Shown here piece by piece: positions 1-15,345 of a stretch of DNA of 64,000 bases (position 1 is the first letter of the stretch; each line of letters begins with the position of its first letter). The stretch spans positions 1,454,135 to 1,518,134 of the forward strand of contig NC_080060.1 of the NCBI RefSeq assembly GCF_026212465.1. Reading direction: 5' to 3'. A program made the position numbers and the translations under genes. The notes beneath the pieces are model-generated. The model was not told where the DNA came from, searched no databases, and saw only the letters and a list, made by a program, of their open reading frames with translations. The stretch comes from Amaranthus tricolor. Taxonomy: Eukaryota > Streptophyta > Magnoliopsida > Caryophyllales > Amaranthaceae.

Positions 1-1780
1 CAAACCTGATTGGTCTGAGTCTGAGTCCGGGTCTAAAAATTTCCAGATTCTAAAGATCCAGGTTCGAGTATGGGTTCACTAAAAGCTAATGGTTCCTTCG
101 CCAATCATATAATATTATAAAGAACCTGTAAGATTCAAAATGACAATTTTATAAAGTCTTGCCAAATGGAGTATTATTATAAGTTAAAATGTGATTGTAT
201 GGCTTCCAAAAATATTTTATTACATTAATTATGATTTTAAGTATCAAAAGTAAGTTTTAGCATATATTTTATAATATCAAATATGTATAACTTATTAAAA
301 TATTTTTCAAAACTTTACATAGTGATGCATGATTTTAGGAAAAAACTATTTTACAAGTAATATTTTGGTGACAACTATATTAACTATTTTATATAGCAAT
401 GCATACCTTTCATAATATAAACAATTTTATCTAATTTAAATACTTTCAACATTATACATATTAGTAATTATTGAATTATGTGGAAAATAATTTTGCAAGC
501 ATGCAATTTCGGTACAAATATTTTTACGAAATCATCAATTTCACGAGAATAGTTAATTTTAAGCAATAATTATTTATTGAATCAAGCAATAATTATGTTG
601 TTATAAAAACTTATATATGTTATTATTTATGAATATCATAATTTGATAATTATAATATGCAATTGTCTCTTTTTTTAAATTTATATTAATATATATTTTC
701 AGACCAATAAATTTCGTGCATTGCACGAGTTTGTATCCCAGTTAATATAAATTTTTTATGTTTTTCGTCATATCAAAGACTCAATAAAGATTAAAATAGG
801 CTTTGCTATACATAAAATTAGTATTTTGTTTTTTGAGATAAAAGATAGGCTTTATGTATTCTCATTCACAAATTCTCAAATTAGAATTTGTGTACATTTA
901 TCTTTTGTTAAGATCTTGTCTGATGAGTTGAACTATATTGAGATGGCATAAATTACAAATGTTAAAAAAATAAAAGTGGAATATGTGCTCACTAAAACCA
1001 TAAGCGATCACTTTAAAACTATAGAATGATCATTAAATGTTGAAACCGTAAATAATCATTTTAAGATTATATTGAATTACTTTAAAACTGATCATGATCA
1101 ATTTAAAATTATGAATACTTTAAGCTGTAAGTCGTGTACGTTAAATCAACCAAATTTCACGGGGAGAATTTATGTTTTGAAAATAAACTTTATTTATTTC
1201 AAAATCACAAATTCGTATAAAAGACGATATTTTGAGTGACCATCCTTAATTGAGTGGGTACATAATTCTTTAAAAAAACAATCACATAAAAAATCATGTG
1301 TTTTAAAATACTTGCACCGAAACAATGTAACTATCATAACAAGCATAAGGAAATAGAACTAGTATATATATATATATATTACATGTATAATAATCAAAAT
1401 CACGGGCTCATCACATGTCAGTCCCACATAAATAAAAAGACTTACACCTTCATTTTTCTTTTTTGAGATGGCTTACTTTCACATTAATTAACCTCGAATA
1501 ATTAACTTTAAAATTAAATGCATCCCTTTAATTATAAGGTTCCTTACCTTACAGCGCTAACATGGAAGCTTTCATTTTCTCTCTCTAGCCCCGATCAACG
1601 TTATAATTTACTTCAATTTTTTTTCTCAAATCCCTAAATTTTTGGAAAACCTAGAAATTCGATCTCTATTTACTTTTCTATTTAAGCTCCTAAATTTCTT
1701 GATCCGATTCGAGTTAGTTAAATGTGATTATTACTTATTTGATTTGATTTGATTGATTTTGATTTGATCTCGATTGATTA
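1..1780. other. Intergenic region upstream of the GAUT gene
   Basis: AT-rich sequence with no ORF I can support. It holds a short tandem array (separate entry), a short TA tract near 1363-1379 and, close to the start codon at 1781, a CT-rich stretch (about 1575-1690) typical of a plant 5' UTR or core promoter. The opening bases 1-100 look like degenerate repeat. The transcription start cannot be placed. Confidence 0.5.
1006..1122. repeat. Short tandem array of ~22-26 bp units
   Basis: About five degenerate units built on ATCACTTTAAAACTAT / ATCATTTTAAGATTAT follow each other. The same kind of unit (ATCTTAAAATGATC) forms an array at 56,570-56,705, so this is one member of a dispersed family. 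Confidence 0.5.
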
Positions 1781-4700
1781 ATGAAGCAATTTCGAAGATG
1801 GCAGAGGATCTTTATCCTCTTCTTTCTTTCGGTTTCTGTATTTGCTCCTCTTGTTTTAGTGTCAATTAGGCTCAAAACTCTTACTTCTGATGGTAATCAT
1901 TTTCATATTGATTATTCAATCATCTCATTTAATTTTTGATTTAATGTTTCTGATTGCTTTGATTTGATTGATTAATGTCCAGGAAGAAATGAGTTCGCTG
2001 AAGATTTACCAAACATCGTACGAATCTCTCTCTTATCTTGTTTATTGATTTTTATTTATGTAAAATAGTTAATGATTTGTTTTTTGTTTTGGTGAAGATG
2101 CAGCATGTGTTACCACTAAATGCAGTTAGACAGGTATTTAATGTAAGTGAATTTGGTAATTATGAATTAGTTGGAGTTAAGCCTGTTGAGTGATATTTAA
2201 TTGTTGGTGTTACACTGTTACTAAATTAGGAAGCAAGGGAAGGTCTAAAAGAGCCTAATCCAGAAGTTTATAGAGATCAGAATTACACCATAGTTAATAG
2301 TTTGAATCAGAAACAAGGAGAAAATTCTTCGTCGTCGTCGTTTAGATCAAATAGAAAGGGTCAGTATACTTGATTGTATTTTGCATTTGATTTAATAATT
2401 ATATGATATGATGATGATGGGACGTTTATTCATTTTTGCTCATTTGTAGCAACTGAGACATTTGTTGGAGAAGTGAAGCAAATTCAGACAAAGGCAGAAG
2501 TTTTAACAAGAAGTATTAAGGTACTTGTTATATATGTTCACAAGATTTGCATATATGGAACATTTTTGTTGTATGATTGCCAAATGGAGTTATTGGTTGT
2601 GAGAGAACAAACAAGCTATGTTCTTTATGCTAGTCAAAGATGAGTACTTTACAACTGTCTTTCATAGAACCATTTTACCAATATTTTTAGTAAGCTGGGC
2701 TCATATGTTGTATTGTACCTAGTTGAAGTATTTGAGCCATTACTTTGAATATAAAATAAATTTCATGATCCAACTTTTGAGATAGGCTCTTTTTCTCCCA
2801 TCATATATTTGCCTATAATTAGAACCCAGACTGGAAATGTTAATATGACATTTTCACCATTAACTTATAATGTTTAATAGTGGTTTATAACATGTTTTCA
2901 ATGATAAAATCATAGGACACTACAGTGATTTGCTTTTCTCTGGCCTTGTTATGTTGAAAAAATGGTAATTATCTCTTATCAATAATAAATTTAGATATGG
3001 AGGTGGATGGAACTGATTTTTAAAAATTGTTTTTTCAATATCCGATGGGGATGTGGATGAAACTACGTTTTTAAAATTGTTGTTTTGATATCTGTTGGTT
3101 AGCACCTACTGGTGACTCATCGTGACTTTTGTTCTTCAAAACAGTTTGAGCAAGTAGTAATAAGTAGATCGTGGCATCCCTGATGCAAGGTTGCCTTGTA
3201 ATATTTCTTTAGCTGGTGTCTGATGCCATTGTTGTAATTTTGGTGCTTATTACCCCTTCAGGTATGACAAATGAGTATTTACATTGTCACATGTTATATT
3301 GTGGAGAGATAGCTTAGAATGAGAGGGGGCATTTTCTCCACTGATATTTTGTACATTTAAATGTCCAGTGTGGTCTAGCATGTCATTCAGCATGTGTTTT
3401 CAAGTGTCTACTTTCCTTTTGAATAGCTGTAAGTATGCACAGCAGCCATATTACTTTATATGTTCACGAACCAATCCTTCTATGACAGGACAACTCTGAT
3501 AAAAAAGCTGATTCACATGATCATGGAGTTCGAACCCCACGTGTGACGAAAGCTGCGTATGTAAAGGATTCACGTAGTGAGACACGAAAGACTACTGATG
3601 AGAAGGTGAAGCAAATGAAAGATCAGGTGATTAGGGCCAAGGCATACCTGAGTTTTGCTATGAATAGCAACACCCATCTAGTGAAAGAGTTGAGGCTACG
3701 TATAAAAGAAATTGAACGAGCAATGGGGGAAGCTAGAAAAGATTCAGAATTGTCGAGAAGGTAATATATCAGAATGTGAAAGCCTTGTGTGATATGACAT
3801 GTTCCTTGAGAAATATCTTGGTTCTTATCATCTATTATGAGCTGGGCTACATTTCTGTCACCTGTCTATTTGGGATGAAGGTAGAGAAAAATGTTGGCAA
3901 GTTTTTAATGTTAATAATTTTATGTGCTATAATTCCTTCAAGTAGTAGCATCTTTTTGTGTTTTTGGAGAGAAATGGTGCTTTATTTACTCATGTAGGTC
4001 ATTACATGTTTACAACTTACAGTTATTTAAATATATTCTGAATTCTGAAGTACTTTTTTTTGTTATGCAGTGCTTTGCAGAAAATGAAATATATGGAGAA
4101 CACCTTGTCAAAAGCAAGTCGTGCATACCCCGATTGCTCAAACATGGCTAATAAGCTCCGGGCTATGACACACAGTGCTGAAGAACAAGTCCTATCTCAG
4201 AGGAAACATACATCATTTCTTACTGAGCTTGCTGGAAGAACAACTCCTAAAGGCCTCCATTGTCTTTCTATGAGGCTCACTACAGAGTACTTTATGTTGC
4301 AGTCTGAGCAACAAACGCTTCCCAGTCAGCAGAATGTTTACAATCCAGGCCTTCTTCATTATGTTACCTTCTCCGACAATGTCTTGGCTGCTGCAGTACT
4401 TATAAATTCCACAGTGTCCAATGCCATGGTAACTTACTAATTCTTTGCTTCCGTGTTTTATCAGTTCAGTTCGTTTGAAAATGTTAACTTTCTGCACCAA
4501 AAATAAAGCACCATAAGCACCTTTTTTTAGCCATTTGCTTCACCGCTTCTCTCTGCTCCATGTTTTTTCTTTCTTTTTTTTTTTGGCATACTGCTATTTT
4601 CTAGAGTAAATATAAATTCTTCAGTGAAAACTGATGCTGATGGGGCCCTATATCTCAGCTGGTTTGTGCAGCTGATAATCTTTACTATTTCTATATTAGT

Positions 4701-7700
4701 CATTCTGTACTTGTGCCCTCTATATACTATACTAGCTCTTGTTTTCACTGGGTATCCAATTTAAGAACGTTGTAACTTCACAAGGTTTTTAATGTAACTT
4801 TATTCGAGGCTTTGGTTTTGATGAATGCATTCAGATTTTTTGAATTTTGGGTACCCGGATTCTTGATTGAATTTGAGCTCTGATATCCCAATTTAATTAT
4901 TATCACAATCAACAAACACTTTGGGTAAGGGGGGTCTCAGAGAAATCTGTGTGGGAACAGCTCACTTAATATTTCCCTAGTCGTTTGTCCACTTTTGTGT
5001 GTGTAAACACTCCTGTTGATTGTGTATGACACACTGCGTGTCTTTTGTTCACCTTTTCAAACACATTGTTCACAGATCGTCTGTGTATTTTTCTTTTATC
5101 CTTATATTCTGGGTAGAATGTATATGCAATTGTGTATTCCACTTCTCCCCAATGGAAAATTGCTTGAACTTGATGTCAGTGTACTTCTATTGTCAATTAA
5201 ATCTTTTTATTTTCTTCTTTTATCGACCTTGCATGCTGCATGATTACTTCTCGAATGGATCCTGGAGAGGCTTTGTAAAGTTGATTAAATTAGTGGGGGT
5301 GAATATTTTTCTTTTTGGTGACAATTGTAATATTCAGACTTTTGATAGTTTTTCTGTTAAGATTACATGTAAATGCCAGCGGTAGTTAGGTTAGAAGGAG
5401 ATGGTTCTTCCAAAATGTGGCTAATTACTTTTATTAGTAAACTCTTACTGCAAGAGGATATCATAATGATCGTCATTTATCTGTATTATGCAAAAAAAAA
5501 CTGTGTGCATGTATCTTGGTTTCTGGTGCGTAGTCACCTGGAAAATGTTTGACTATTGCTCCCCGATCCAACTTTTTAGAAGGTTTCTTCTCTTTTTTCT
5601 CTTTCATTGAACAATACAAGTTCTTTTATTAGAAGAAACAAATAGGTAATTCTGGGCTTAAATTTATGTAGTTATGTTCATATTCTGGTCAATAGTAGTC
5701 ACAAGTCGAGGATGCCTTTAGAGAACTCAGATGTACAAGGAAAGAATAACAATTAATTATACTACTTAAAATATGTTTAAATTTTTTTCTTATGTCACTA
5801 GTTGCAACACTCTTGGTATCAAAGGCTACTGGCTAAGCTGGTGAAACTAGTTGATCTGCAGGTTGGGGATATTAAGCAAGTATGCATTATGCCATGTCTG
5901 TTGGGAGAGAAATCCTAAAAAAAATGCTTCCCCTTTTTCTTTTGTTTGTTTGACAATAGAATAAAAATGGACTACTTGGGTGAAAAAGACTTTTCAATTA
6001 TTTCGCAAACATTTTTCTATATAAAAGAAAAACAAATCTAATTTTCCTTCACTCTTTCATCCTTAACGCCTCCATTTCCCCTACGATTTTTCATTCAAAT
6101 CAACCAAAACTAAATTATTCTCATTTGCATTTTCCATTGAAAATAAATTTTCAATAAAAAAATTTTTTCTAAGAAAATGTTTCCCGCCAAACCAAACACC
6201 ATTCAAACCTCACACACCACATAAGTAGGTTTGAGCTTGATATACCTATTAGAGAAATTGAAGAAATGTGATCTATCTTTGTGTTGAGTCTGTCAATTTT
6301 CCCTTGGTTAATATGTGCCAATTAGCTTTTTAGATGGATGTATATACGTGTTCCCAAAATGATCGCTTGAATGTGAAATCATTTTCTCATTGCTTGCAGA
6401 AACCAGAGAGAATAGCCTTCCATGTGGTGACAGATTCTTTAAACTTTCCTGCATTTTCCATGTGGTTTTTGTTAAACCCTCCTGGAAAAGCCACTGTCCA
6501 AGTCATAAATGCGCAAGTTTTTCAGTGGTGGAATGTGTATGAATCATCACGGATGAATCAAATTTCCGGTGATCCTAGATATTCATCTCTACTAAATCAT
6601 CTACGGTTTTACCTTCCAGAAATTTTCCCAAAGTTGGATAAGATTATATTTCTTGATCATGATGTAGTGGTTCAAAAGGATCTAAGTGATCTCTGGAACA
6701 TGGATATGAAGGGAAAAGTTAATGGAGCAGTAGAGACATGCCAAGAAGGTGATTCTTCATTTCGACGAATGGATATGTTCATCAATTTTTCAGATCCACT
6801 GGTTCGCAGGAAGTTTGATGCCAATGCTTGTACTTGGGCATTTGGGATGAATTTGTTTGACCTTAGACAGTGGAGGCTCCACGATTTGACCTCAAGCTAC
6901 CGTAGATTCCTTTTAAAGGTAATACTAAAATCATTTTCTTTTTGATGTACTTCATTAAGTCGCATTTTTGCGTCTGTGTTCATCTTTTATGGAACCTTCT
7001 TCCTAAAAGTGCATCCGACCAATTTTGTTTTCCTCAGCTTTCTTATTATTGGTCTTTGTGTCTGTCTCAATTCTTGCCCTTTCCTTGTTTCCCCTAGATT
7101 TTCCTATACTGGGTCAGTTTGTCACACTCATATGATCTTCAACTGAATTAGATTAGGTTCGTTTTGGGAGGTAATTAGAGAATCTCCCTCTTCCCAGATT
7201 TACAGTCCCATCGAGCCAACCCTTTAAGCGAGGATTCTAATGATTTGGCTAAGATACCTTTTCTACTAGTTTTCTGCTTCACATCTCCTCTCCGCCGCTT
7301 TTAAGCATAGTACACTAGGAAATTTAATTGCAATCTATTTTTAGGAAAGGGACAGCCGTTTTTGTTAATCTCGAAGTTGTATATGTAAAAGGAGAATAAA
7401 TTACTGTCATCTTTGATTGATGACTTAATCTCTTTGAAACTGGTTGCAGGGAAGGGGAAGGCATGTTTGGAAAGCCGGGAGTTTGCCTTTAGGTTGGATC
7501 ACCTTTTATAATCGAACAATACCTTTGGATAAGCAATGGCATCTTTTAGGGCTAGGGTTTGATTCACTGTTGAAGTCAGAAGACATTGAACAGGCAGCAG
7601 TTATACACTATGACGGAATCATGAAACCTTGGTTAGATATCGGGATGAAAAAGTACAAAGGATATTGGAACAAATACGTCAACTATGATCATCCGTACGT

Positions 7701-7725
7701 TCAACAATGTAATCTTCATGGGTAA
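1781..7725 (+). CDS. GAUT: GAUT5/6-like alpha-1,4-galacturonosyltransferase (GT8), 9 exons
   Basis: GT8 glycosyltransferase of the GAUT family, which transfers galacturonic acid from UDP-GalA in pectin synthesis in the Golgi. Exons by eye: 1781-1892, 1983-2017, 2104-2133 (acceptor could be 6 nt earlier), 2230-2359, 2450-2520, 3489-3760, 4071-4428, 6400-6918, 7450-7725. All have GT-AG borders and the phases add up to about 600 aa, close to the roughly 590-610 aa of Arabidopsis GAUT5/6. The N-terminus is a short cytosolic stretch (MKQFRRWQR) followed by a signal anchor, as in type II Golgi proteins. Exon 6 ends and exon 7 opens in the coiled stem. Exon 7 has RTTPKGLHCLSMRLT. Exon 8 carries the donor-binding LDHDVVVQKDL with its DxD-like DHD and the conserved NACTWAFGMNLFDL. 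Exon 9 holds WKAGSLPLGW and the GT8 motif HYDGIMKPW. The region after the KATVQV strand differs from what I recall of Arabidopsis. Intron 7 is long (4429-6399). A possible poly(A) signal AATAAA lies near 8105. Confidence 0.93.
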
Positions 7726-8620
7726 TAAGTCTTAGTCGGACTGAAAATTGGATCACACATTTTTCGGAACACATAAAGGAAGCTCTTGATTTCATGTATA
7801 CAATACAAGGTATTTAAAACCTTGCAAATACGTCAAGCAACCGGGATTTCGGTTACACACAGCAGCAGTGAACACTATATATTGTTATGCCAAATTTGGC
7901 ACGTCGTTAGCTGATGAACAGATACAAGAATAGTTCATTCATTCTACTGATTAATTTATGTAAATTGACTGATATTGTAGAAAAAAGTGAGGACATAACG
8001 AGAATCGATTCTCAACAGAGTTTTTGTAGCGACAATTGTTTTATTTGTATATAAACTCATTCAGGATCTCTTATAGCATTTGTGTATCTGAGATCAGATA
8101 TATTCAATAAAACCAAGTCTGATGTTCATGTAATCTGAAATTCAGCTGGAGATCATGCATGAAATGATGATAGCTTTTAGTAAGACTAGATATGAGTAAT
8201 ATTTGTTATATCAAATCAAATTGCATTTGTGGGGTGTTTGGTTATTTTTTTCGTGTTATAAAATGTGAAGTATTATGCTATTTTTATGGTAGTGGAGTTC
8301 TTTCTTACCTTTAGACCTGTGTTCTCTGTAATTTTTCATTACCATCAAACAGATTAATTCTACTTATTCAACTTTTAATAAATAAAAATTGAATATTATT
8401 TTTCATTATTTTATATCAATAACGAAACTACAAATTATAATCGTAAAACAAGTAATTTTTAAAATTTTTCTAGAACATCTTTAAACACAACTACTTAAGT
8501 TTCCTTTGATCTTTTCACCCCCCTCCCAAAAAATAAGACAATCATAGGGACCCACCATAATTTAGTTCTCTAAACAAACATACAAACTTATAATGCCACA
8601 TAGGACTCACAGAACTGGAT

Positions 8621-8634
8621 GATAAGCCACGTGG
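8621..8634 (+). promoter_or_regulatory. Adjacent I-box and G-box upstream of psbW
   Basis: GATAAG (8621-8626) abuts the palindrome CCACGTGG (8627-8634), about 190 bp before the PsbW start codon. An inverted CCAAT box (ATTGG) follows near 8644. I-box plus G-box is a classic composite light-response unit of nuclear photosynthesis genes, which fits a PSII subunit. Function is inferred from position and motif only. Confidence 0.55.
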
Positions 8635-8824
8635 AGCTAACTAATTGGTTGATTTTTGATAATGATATCAATTGAAGGCTGTTGATCAATGAATGTTAAG
8701 TGGTTCATGTACCACATATTTTGTCCATCAAATATTAATCTCTACATACAACTCCACTTACTAAAATCAGCTGTTTACTCCAACTTTTCACATACATTTT
8801 GTGATCTAAACAATCCACAAAAAA

Positions 8825-9904
<1,080 letters not shown>

Positions 9905-11471
9905 GTCCAATTAATCACTGTCTCTTGATCTTCATTCAATCAATTGTATTTGATGTGAATGTCATCCATCATATTTGGTTAAAATACTACCTTTTGGTTT
10001 GTTAATATAAGTTGTATTATGTTAGTATGTACTACCTTTCTTCTCAGCCGGGCCCATCTCTTTTGGAGAGTATTTATTTGTTGGGGTATGATCTGTTCGC
10101 TATTTTTATCCTTCGCTGCATCTCGACTTGAAGGGATACTAGATTAATGACTATAATTATGACCATGTTAGTAATATTTGATGGTCATTGCTAGTAAACT
10201 TGTAGCTGAATTTTATACTTTATAATTACAAAATGTAGGAAGTCATAATTTTAAGTGAGAGGAGTTGAAACTTAGAAGATCTGATTAAGTTGTTTGAGGG
10301 GCTAAGTTACAGCTCGTATAAATTCCTTATAGCTATTATCATAGAAGAAAATTTCAAAAATTAAACGGAGTTGTGACATACCGGCCCAACACCCCTTGCT
10401 CCGTCTATGGTATGGACCTAAACTCATACCTAACTCTCCGTTGTCATTAGTGGCGGATATAGGTTTGTAATCACTAATAATACCAATATAGAAAGAAAAT
10501 ATTAGGAAAAAATTTATAGTAATTTTGTGAGAACTTTTTTGTAAAATGGAAAATCCTAAATATTCATAATAGCATATATATTTATATAACAAAAAATACC
10601 TATACAAGCAGATAACTATGTACGTACTAAAGTTCACATCATAGATCAAAGTTTTTTTTTTTCAAATTTGAGTTTTATTGTCAATATTATTTACACATCT
10701 ACACGACAAAAAATTCAATACAATCATAGCCGATAAAATTGACATGTTGCAGATACAATTATAGCCGACAAAAAATAAATTTGGCATAACATAGAAAAAT
10801 GATAATCAAGTTGATTTAACACGCATGTAAAGATAGGTCTTTGATTCATTCTGTGCTAGTATTAGGGGTGTGAGTAATTTGGTGAAAAATTGAATACCGA
10901 ACCAAACCAAATCGAATAAGTAATTTGGTTTGACTATATTTTAAATTTGGTTTGGTTTGGATTGAATTTTAATTATAATTCGGTGTTCGATTTGGACTCG
11001 GTTTAGGGTCCAACAAAACCGAAAAATCGAAAAAACTGAAATGTTAAAGGCATGTTATATCTTCAATTTGATTTGTTTGAATTTTTGTCCCTTATTTTTA
11101 GATATTTGTTAAAAGTTTTTTACTTATTCAAATTAAAAACCCTAAAGTTATTAATATCTATTTAGAAGCTTTAGAAAGAATAAGTTTGAAACAATACATG
11201 CAAAATATATAAATTGGTGCGATTCGATCTATTCGGTTCAATTTGGATTGGTATTTTAAATTTCAATTCGGTTCAATTTGGATTTAGACTGAAAACATCA
11301 AAACCAAATTTTATTCAATTTGATTTGAATTTGTATGGAATTCAAACCAAAACCAAACTTTCACCAGTGTACTAAATCCCTCCTTATACTCGACCAAGGA
11401 GTTCAAAATCCATGACCGTTCAATCAAATTAGCTTATAAATATTTTGTACATGATATTTAGAAGGGAGAAT
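9905..11471. other. Intergenic region between psbW and the lipase gene
   Basis: The two genes are convergent here, so this stretch holds both 3' UTRs and no further gene. A GGTTTGGTTCGGTTT-type repeat occupies 10,864-11,365. A 115-codon minus-strand ORF at 10,302-10,649 has no recognisable domain and is AT-driven. Confidence 0.5.
10864..11365. repeat. Dispersed repeat with TTTGGTTTGGT / ACCAAACCAAAT blocks
   Basis: Begins AGGGGTGTGAGTAATTTGGTG and is dense in alternating GGTTTGGTTT, CCAAACCAAA and CGGTTCAATTTGG blocks, giving several inverted pairings. This is the look of a common degenerate plant intergenic repeat. I cannot assign it to a class. Confidence 0.45.
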
Positions 11472-14400
11472 TTAGTGATTATGGTTAAGTCCCAATTGTG
11501 TAAGATGATGATTAATACAATCAGGATGATCATCAAGAATTGCTCGCTCCGCTTGGATCCAACGGCCATCCTTACTCCTCACCATTCCTCTATTAGCATC
11601 TTGTCTCCAAAAAGGAGGGATTTGATAATGATCCTTCAAGAAATCACATGCTTTATTCACTAATGCTATGTCTCTTCCAATTGTTAAGTGAAACCTTTTC
11701 CCTTTTCCATGATACCTACATTACAAATTTACAATAAATTGAATTATATATATTGAGTAAAATTCAATAAATAAAAATTAATAGATTTGAGTCTGCGTTA
11801 CAATCTCTCATTCTCAATCTCTAACTTTAATCCTCATTAGAAATAAAAATTTACAATTTTGCCTCCATAAGAAATAGAAAAACTTGTAAATTTTTATAAA
11901 TAAGGATATTACAGTCTTTTCCAACCAAAATTTGATTCCCATCCTCTAATACTCTCCCCTAAGTATTAAAACTTTAGGAGTACATGGCAGAAAATCTCAT
12001 TCCCAATCTCTAACTTTGATCCCAATCCCATTTATTAAACATAAAATTTTATAAATTTAGGAATTAAATTTTTATTTCCATCCCATAATACCACATACCA
12101 AACACCTCCTGAGAATAAATACAAACACAATTGTGTGATTAAATTAACATTTTTAGTTTTTATATAAAGGTTTGCAAAAAATACTATGAAATAAAAGCAA
12201 ATTCAACAACTTTAAGATAAGGATCTGTTTGATATTAGTGCATTTTTTATGTTTCTTGGTTTTTGAATTTTTAAAGTCATATAGGATAGGATATATATCC
12301 TATATTAAATAAAAAATATTATGAGAACTTGATAATTTTGAAAACTAATTAAAAGGTGAAAGCTTTTTTTTTTTTTTTTTCTTTTTTCTATTATTGGTTT
12401 GTAGTTTTCATAAAAAAACTAAGAACTAGAATTAAAATCGATCATAAAAGAGCCTTAAAAATTAGTAGTAATTAAACATTTATTATATTTTGGGTCCTGA
12501 AAATTAAATCTCTATTACAATGATACGATGAAAAAAACCATCATTCACTTGCTTAACAAGATAGACGAGATATCTCTAAATGTGGTGAACATCAAATCTC
12601 TATTCAGAAGTTGTTTGATCTTTGACTATTTGATCAGACTAATATCACCATTCTAATTTGTTTATTAGACTTTAATTAAACAAAACCGTGCTTTTTTTCT
12701 TTATTTAGGTTTAGACCAACAAGGAATTAGTGTCGTATGTCTAACTAGTTGAGTGATCAAGCAAGATTAATTCAAGATGATTTTTGACAACTAATGAATG
12801 TACTAATCACACAATTATTTTATTGATTATACATATACACCTAATAAAATTTTATTAATGTAAGAAGACTATACCAATGTCTTATATGTCAAATTTTTTT
12901 ATTCACTTTATCACCTTACCGTCTATTCATGTATGACAAACTAATTGAGATGATGAAATCGACGTTTTCATACTTTATATTGAACAATTAATTATAAATT
13001 ATCAACTTATGTATAAAAAATTAAAAAGTCTATATCGATTTACATATTAATTCTTATAGCTATAATAAAGAATATAACTCAGAAGAATGGTCAAATTAGT
13101 AAGTAGTTTTAAAATCACAAATTTTTATATGAGACGGTTTTATTAAGAGACGTGTTTGATATATGAATTAGTATATGGGATTAGAAAAAGAAAAGAAATT
13201 TGAAATAATAAAGTGTACTAACCCATCAAGAAGATGCAAAAGAGCCTCCAAATTGTGTGAACAAGTTGGGTCATTGGTGTCTTTAAGAAATGGGGAATTT
13301 TTGTGATCCAAAGCAAGCTCCACCCCTACATGATAATAACTCCAAGGTAATCCTTTGGCTATTTTCATCCACTCCATTGGGGAGTGTTCATTAAACACTA
13401 ACCCTGGTGCCTTAGGCACCATATCGTGCACATTTACTAATCGCAGAACTTTCACCCCTAACTCGTCTAACCTCTCCTTAAACCTTTCATTCCCAACTCG
13501 TGGGCCTGAGAATGAGAACACACATATAGGTCTGGCTTGGTTGTTCGGGCCTATGTTAAGGCCTGTCTCAGCTATATCGTAAGCACTTAATATTGCTAGG
13601 GCACTACCCAAGCTATGGCCCGTTACAGTTACACTAATTTCCTCATTGTGGTACAATTCACAAAGACGTTTGACCTCTGATAGAATTTGCTCTCGAGCTG
13701 AGAACTTGCAATACCGACAATTCTTATCCTTATCGGTATAAAGATCTAAAAACCCGGCTTCAGCTTTAACATTTCGGTCCGGACATGGGATCTGCTCGTC
13801 CGAGACGGACCTTAGGAAGTCCATTAGATCATGGATCCATTCAAGTCGGGTCACGGTTCCCCTCCATGAAATAATGATGTCCCTACGGCCCAATTTTTTG
13901 GACGTCTCATCATTAGATATAGCCACATAACCAATCCAATTAGCATTTTTTGACCAAACCTTAGGCCACCTGGAGTTCCTAAAAAAGTTGGGCAAGTTAA
14001 TATTGGACGTGGCATACAAATAACGAGTCACTTCATAGCCATGACCCTCCATTTCTAAGCCCTTAAAGAACATTTCCCTGGGGTATTTACAACTCCCACA
14101 ATACTTTGAAAAAGGATCAAAGTCAAACCCATCATAACAAGCTTGGGCCATTTCCCCATATCGGATCAACTCGGCCCGAAGAAGTTTATCCATCGGGTCA
14201 AGTAGCCCAACCCAATCATTCTCTCCAAGAATCTCCCTCCAATGATCCACTAACTCTTTCTCAATACCTTCCTTCTCGATTCCATTTTCTCTCCAAGGCT
14301 CAATAGTATTAGAAGTCAATGCATCATTTTCTCTTGATAAAACTTGTATTGAAGTTGGCTTATTTTTTAGAATTCGAACTTGTGACCTTTCTGTCAGATA

Positions 14401-14505
14401 TTTTTGCATAGAAATATCCTTAAGAAAAGAATTTTGAGACAAAAATGAATTTTTATGATTTTTAGTGAAGGGAAGAAGTTGAACTTTTGAGAGAGAAAAA
14501 GCCAT
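11472..14505 (-). CDS. Phospholipase A1-Igamma-type lipase, chloroplast-targeted
   Basis: Class III lipase (alpha/beta hydrolase) of the DAD1-like PLA1-I group. Characterised members cleave the sn-1 acyl chain of galactolipids and phosphatidylcholine in plastids, a step that can feed jasmonate synthesis. Two exons: 14505-13223 and 11715-11472, with a phase-2 GT-AG intron of about 1.5 kb. The product is about 508 aa, close to the Arabidopsis Igamma enzymes. The first ~70 residues are Ser/Lys-rich without a domain, as in a transit peptide. The core has WRGTVTRLEW and the nucleophile motif GHSLGSALA. The catalytic Asp probably lies in VNVHDMVPK, and the His probably in the SYYHVG or HNLEALLHLLDG segment. 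Exon 2 encodes the conserved end YHGKGKRF, VNKACDFLKDHY, PPFWRQDANRGMV and DGRWIQ. ATG at 14505 is the first in frame. A reading confined to exon 1 would run into the intron and give a false C-terminus. Confidence 0.92.
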
Positions 14506-15078
14506 TTTAGAGATCTCTAAGGAATGGTATGGTATGGAGCAAGTAAGATGATATTATTAGTGGTCTTATTATATGTAGGGAGTACAATAAAAAAACATAA
14601 GAGATTTAAAATATAAAAAAAAAACTAAGTGAGTGATGGTCCATTTTTGTTGTAGGTGTTTTTTCAGACGAGATGCTACTATTTATTTTTGTACAGGATT
14701 AATTTTTTGGAGATCATCTGAGTGCTCACATCTCTTTACCTTGTTTTGAAGGAAGTACTTGTATGATTTGTCTTCTATCTTTATTTTTTGGACTTTAATT
14801 TAAGCGAGATATTAGGTTGATGATGATAGAAAGTTCATTTGGTTTGAATTGCAAAAATAAATAATTAGAAGTATGGGGATAGACTTTCTAGAGTTATATT
14901 TTCTTTATTTGCATAATCCGATTTGTTTTGATCATAATTGATATGGACAGTGTATACAATAATAATGCGTAAGAACCAAAGATGTGCACATGATTCATGC
15001 ATGTGGGACCTCACACAAAACAATACAAAGTTTTTATTGATTTGTAATTGAAGTATGTATTACAATTTGAAATGATTA

Positions 15079-15080
<2 letters not shown>

Positions 15081-15135
<55 letters not shown>
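15081..15135. repeat. (AAT)n microsatellite
   Basis: About 18 uninterrupted trinucleotide units of TAA/AAT. Confidence 0.9.
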
Positions 15136-15137
<2 letters not shown>

Positions 15138-15345
15138 TATTTTGGATAAATTTATTATAAATTCATAATTTGAAAATTAAATGTGACAAAAACATTTTTG
15201 TTGGTTTGAATATATACAAAAAAGATGAAAAACATATAATAGTATAAAATTATAAATAAGTATTAAACTTTAAAGAGTTAATAAAAGGGACGGACATTGA
15301 AAATTATCTGCATAAGAAAGGTGAAGGGTTCCTAAATGAGTTGCT

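Noticed and set aside
10302..10649. 115-codon minus-strand ORF rich in Tyr/Phe/Ile
   Set aside because: AT-driven composition, no motif, and it sits in an intergenic region beside a repeat.
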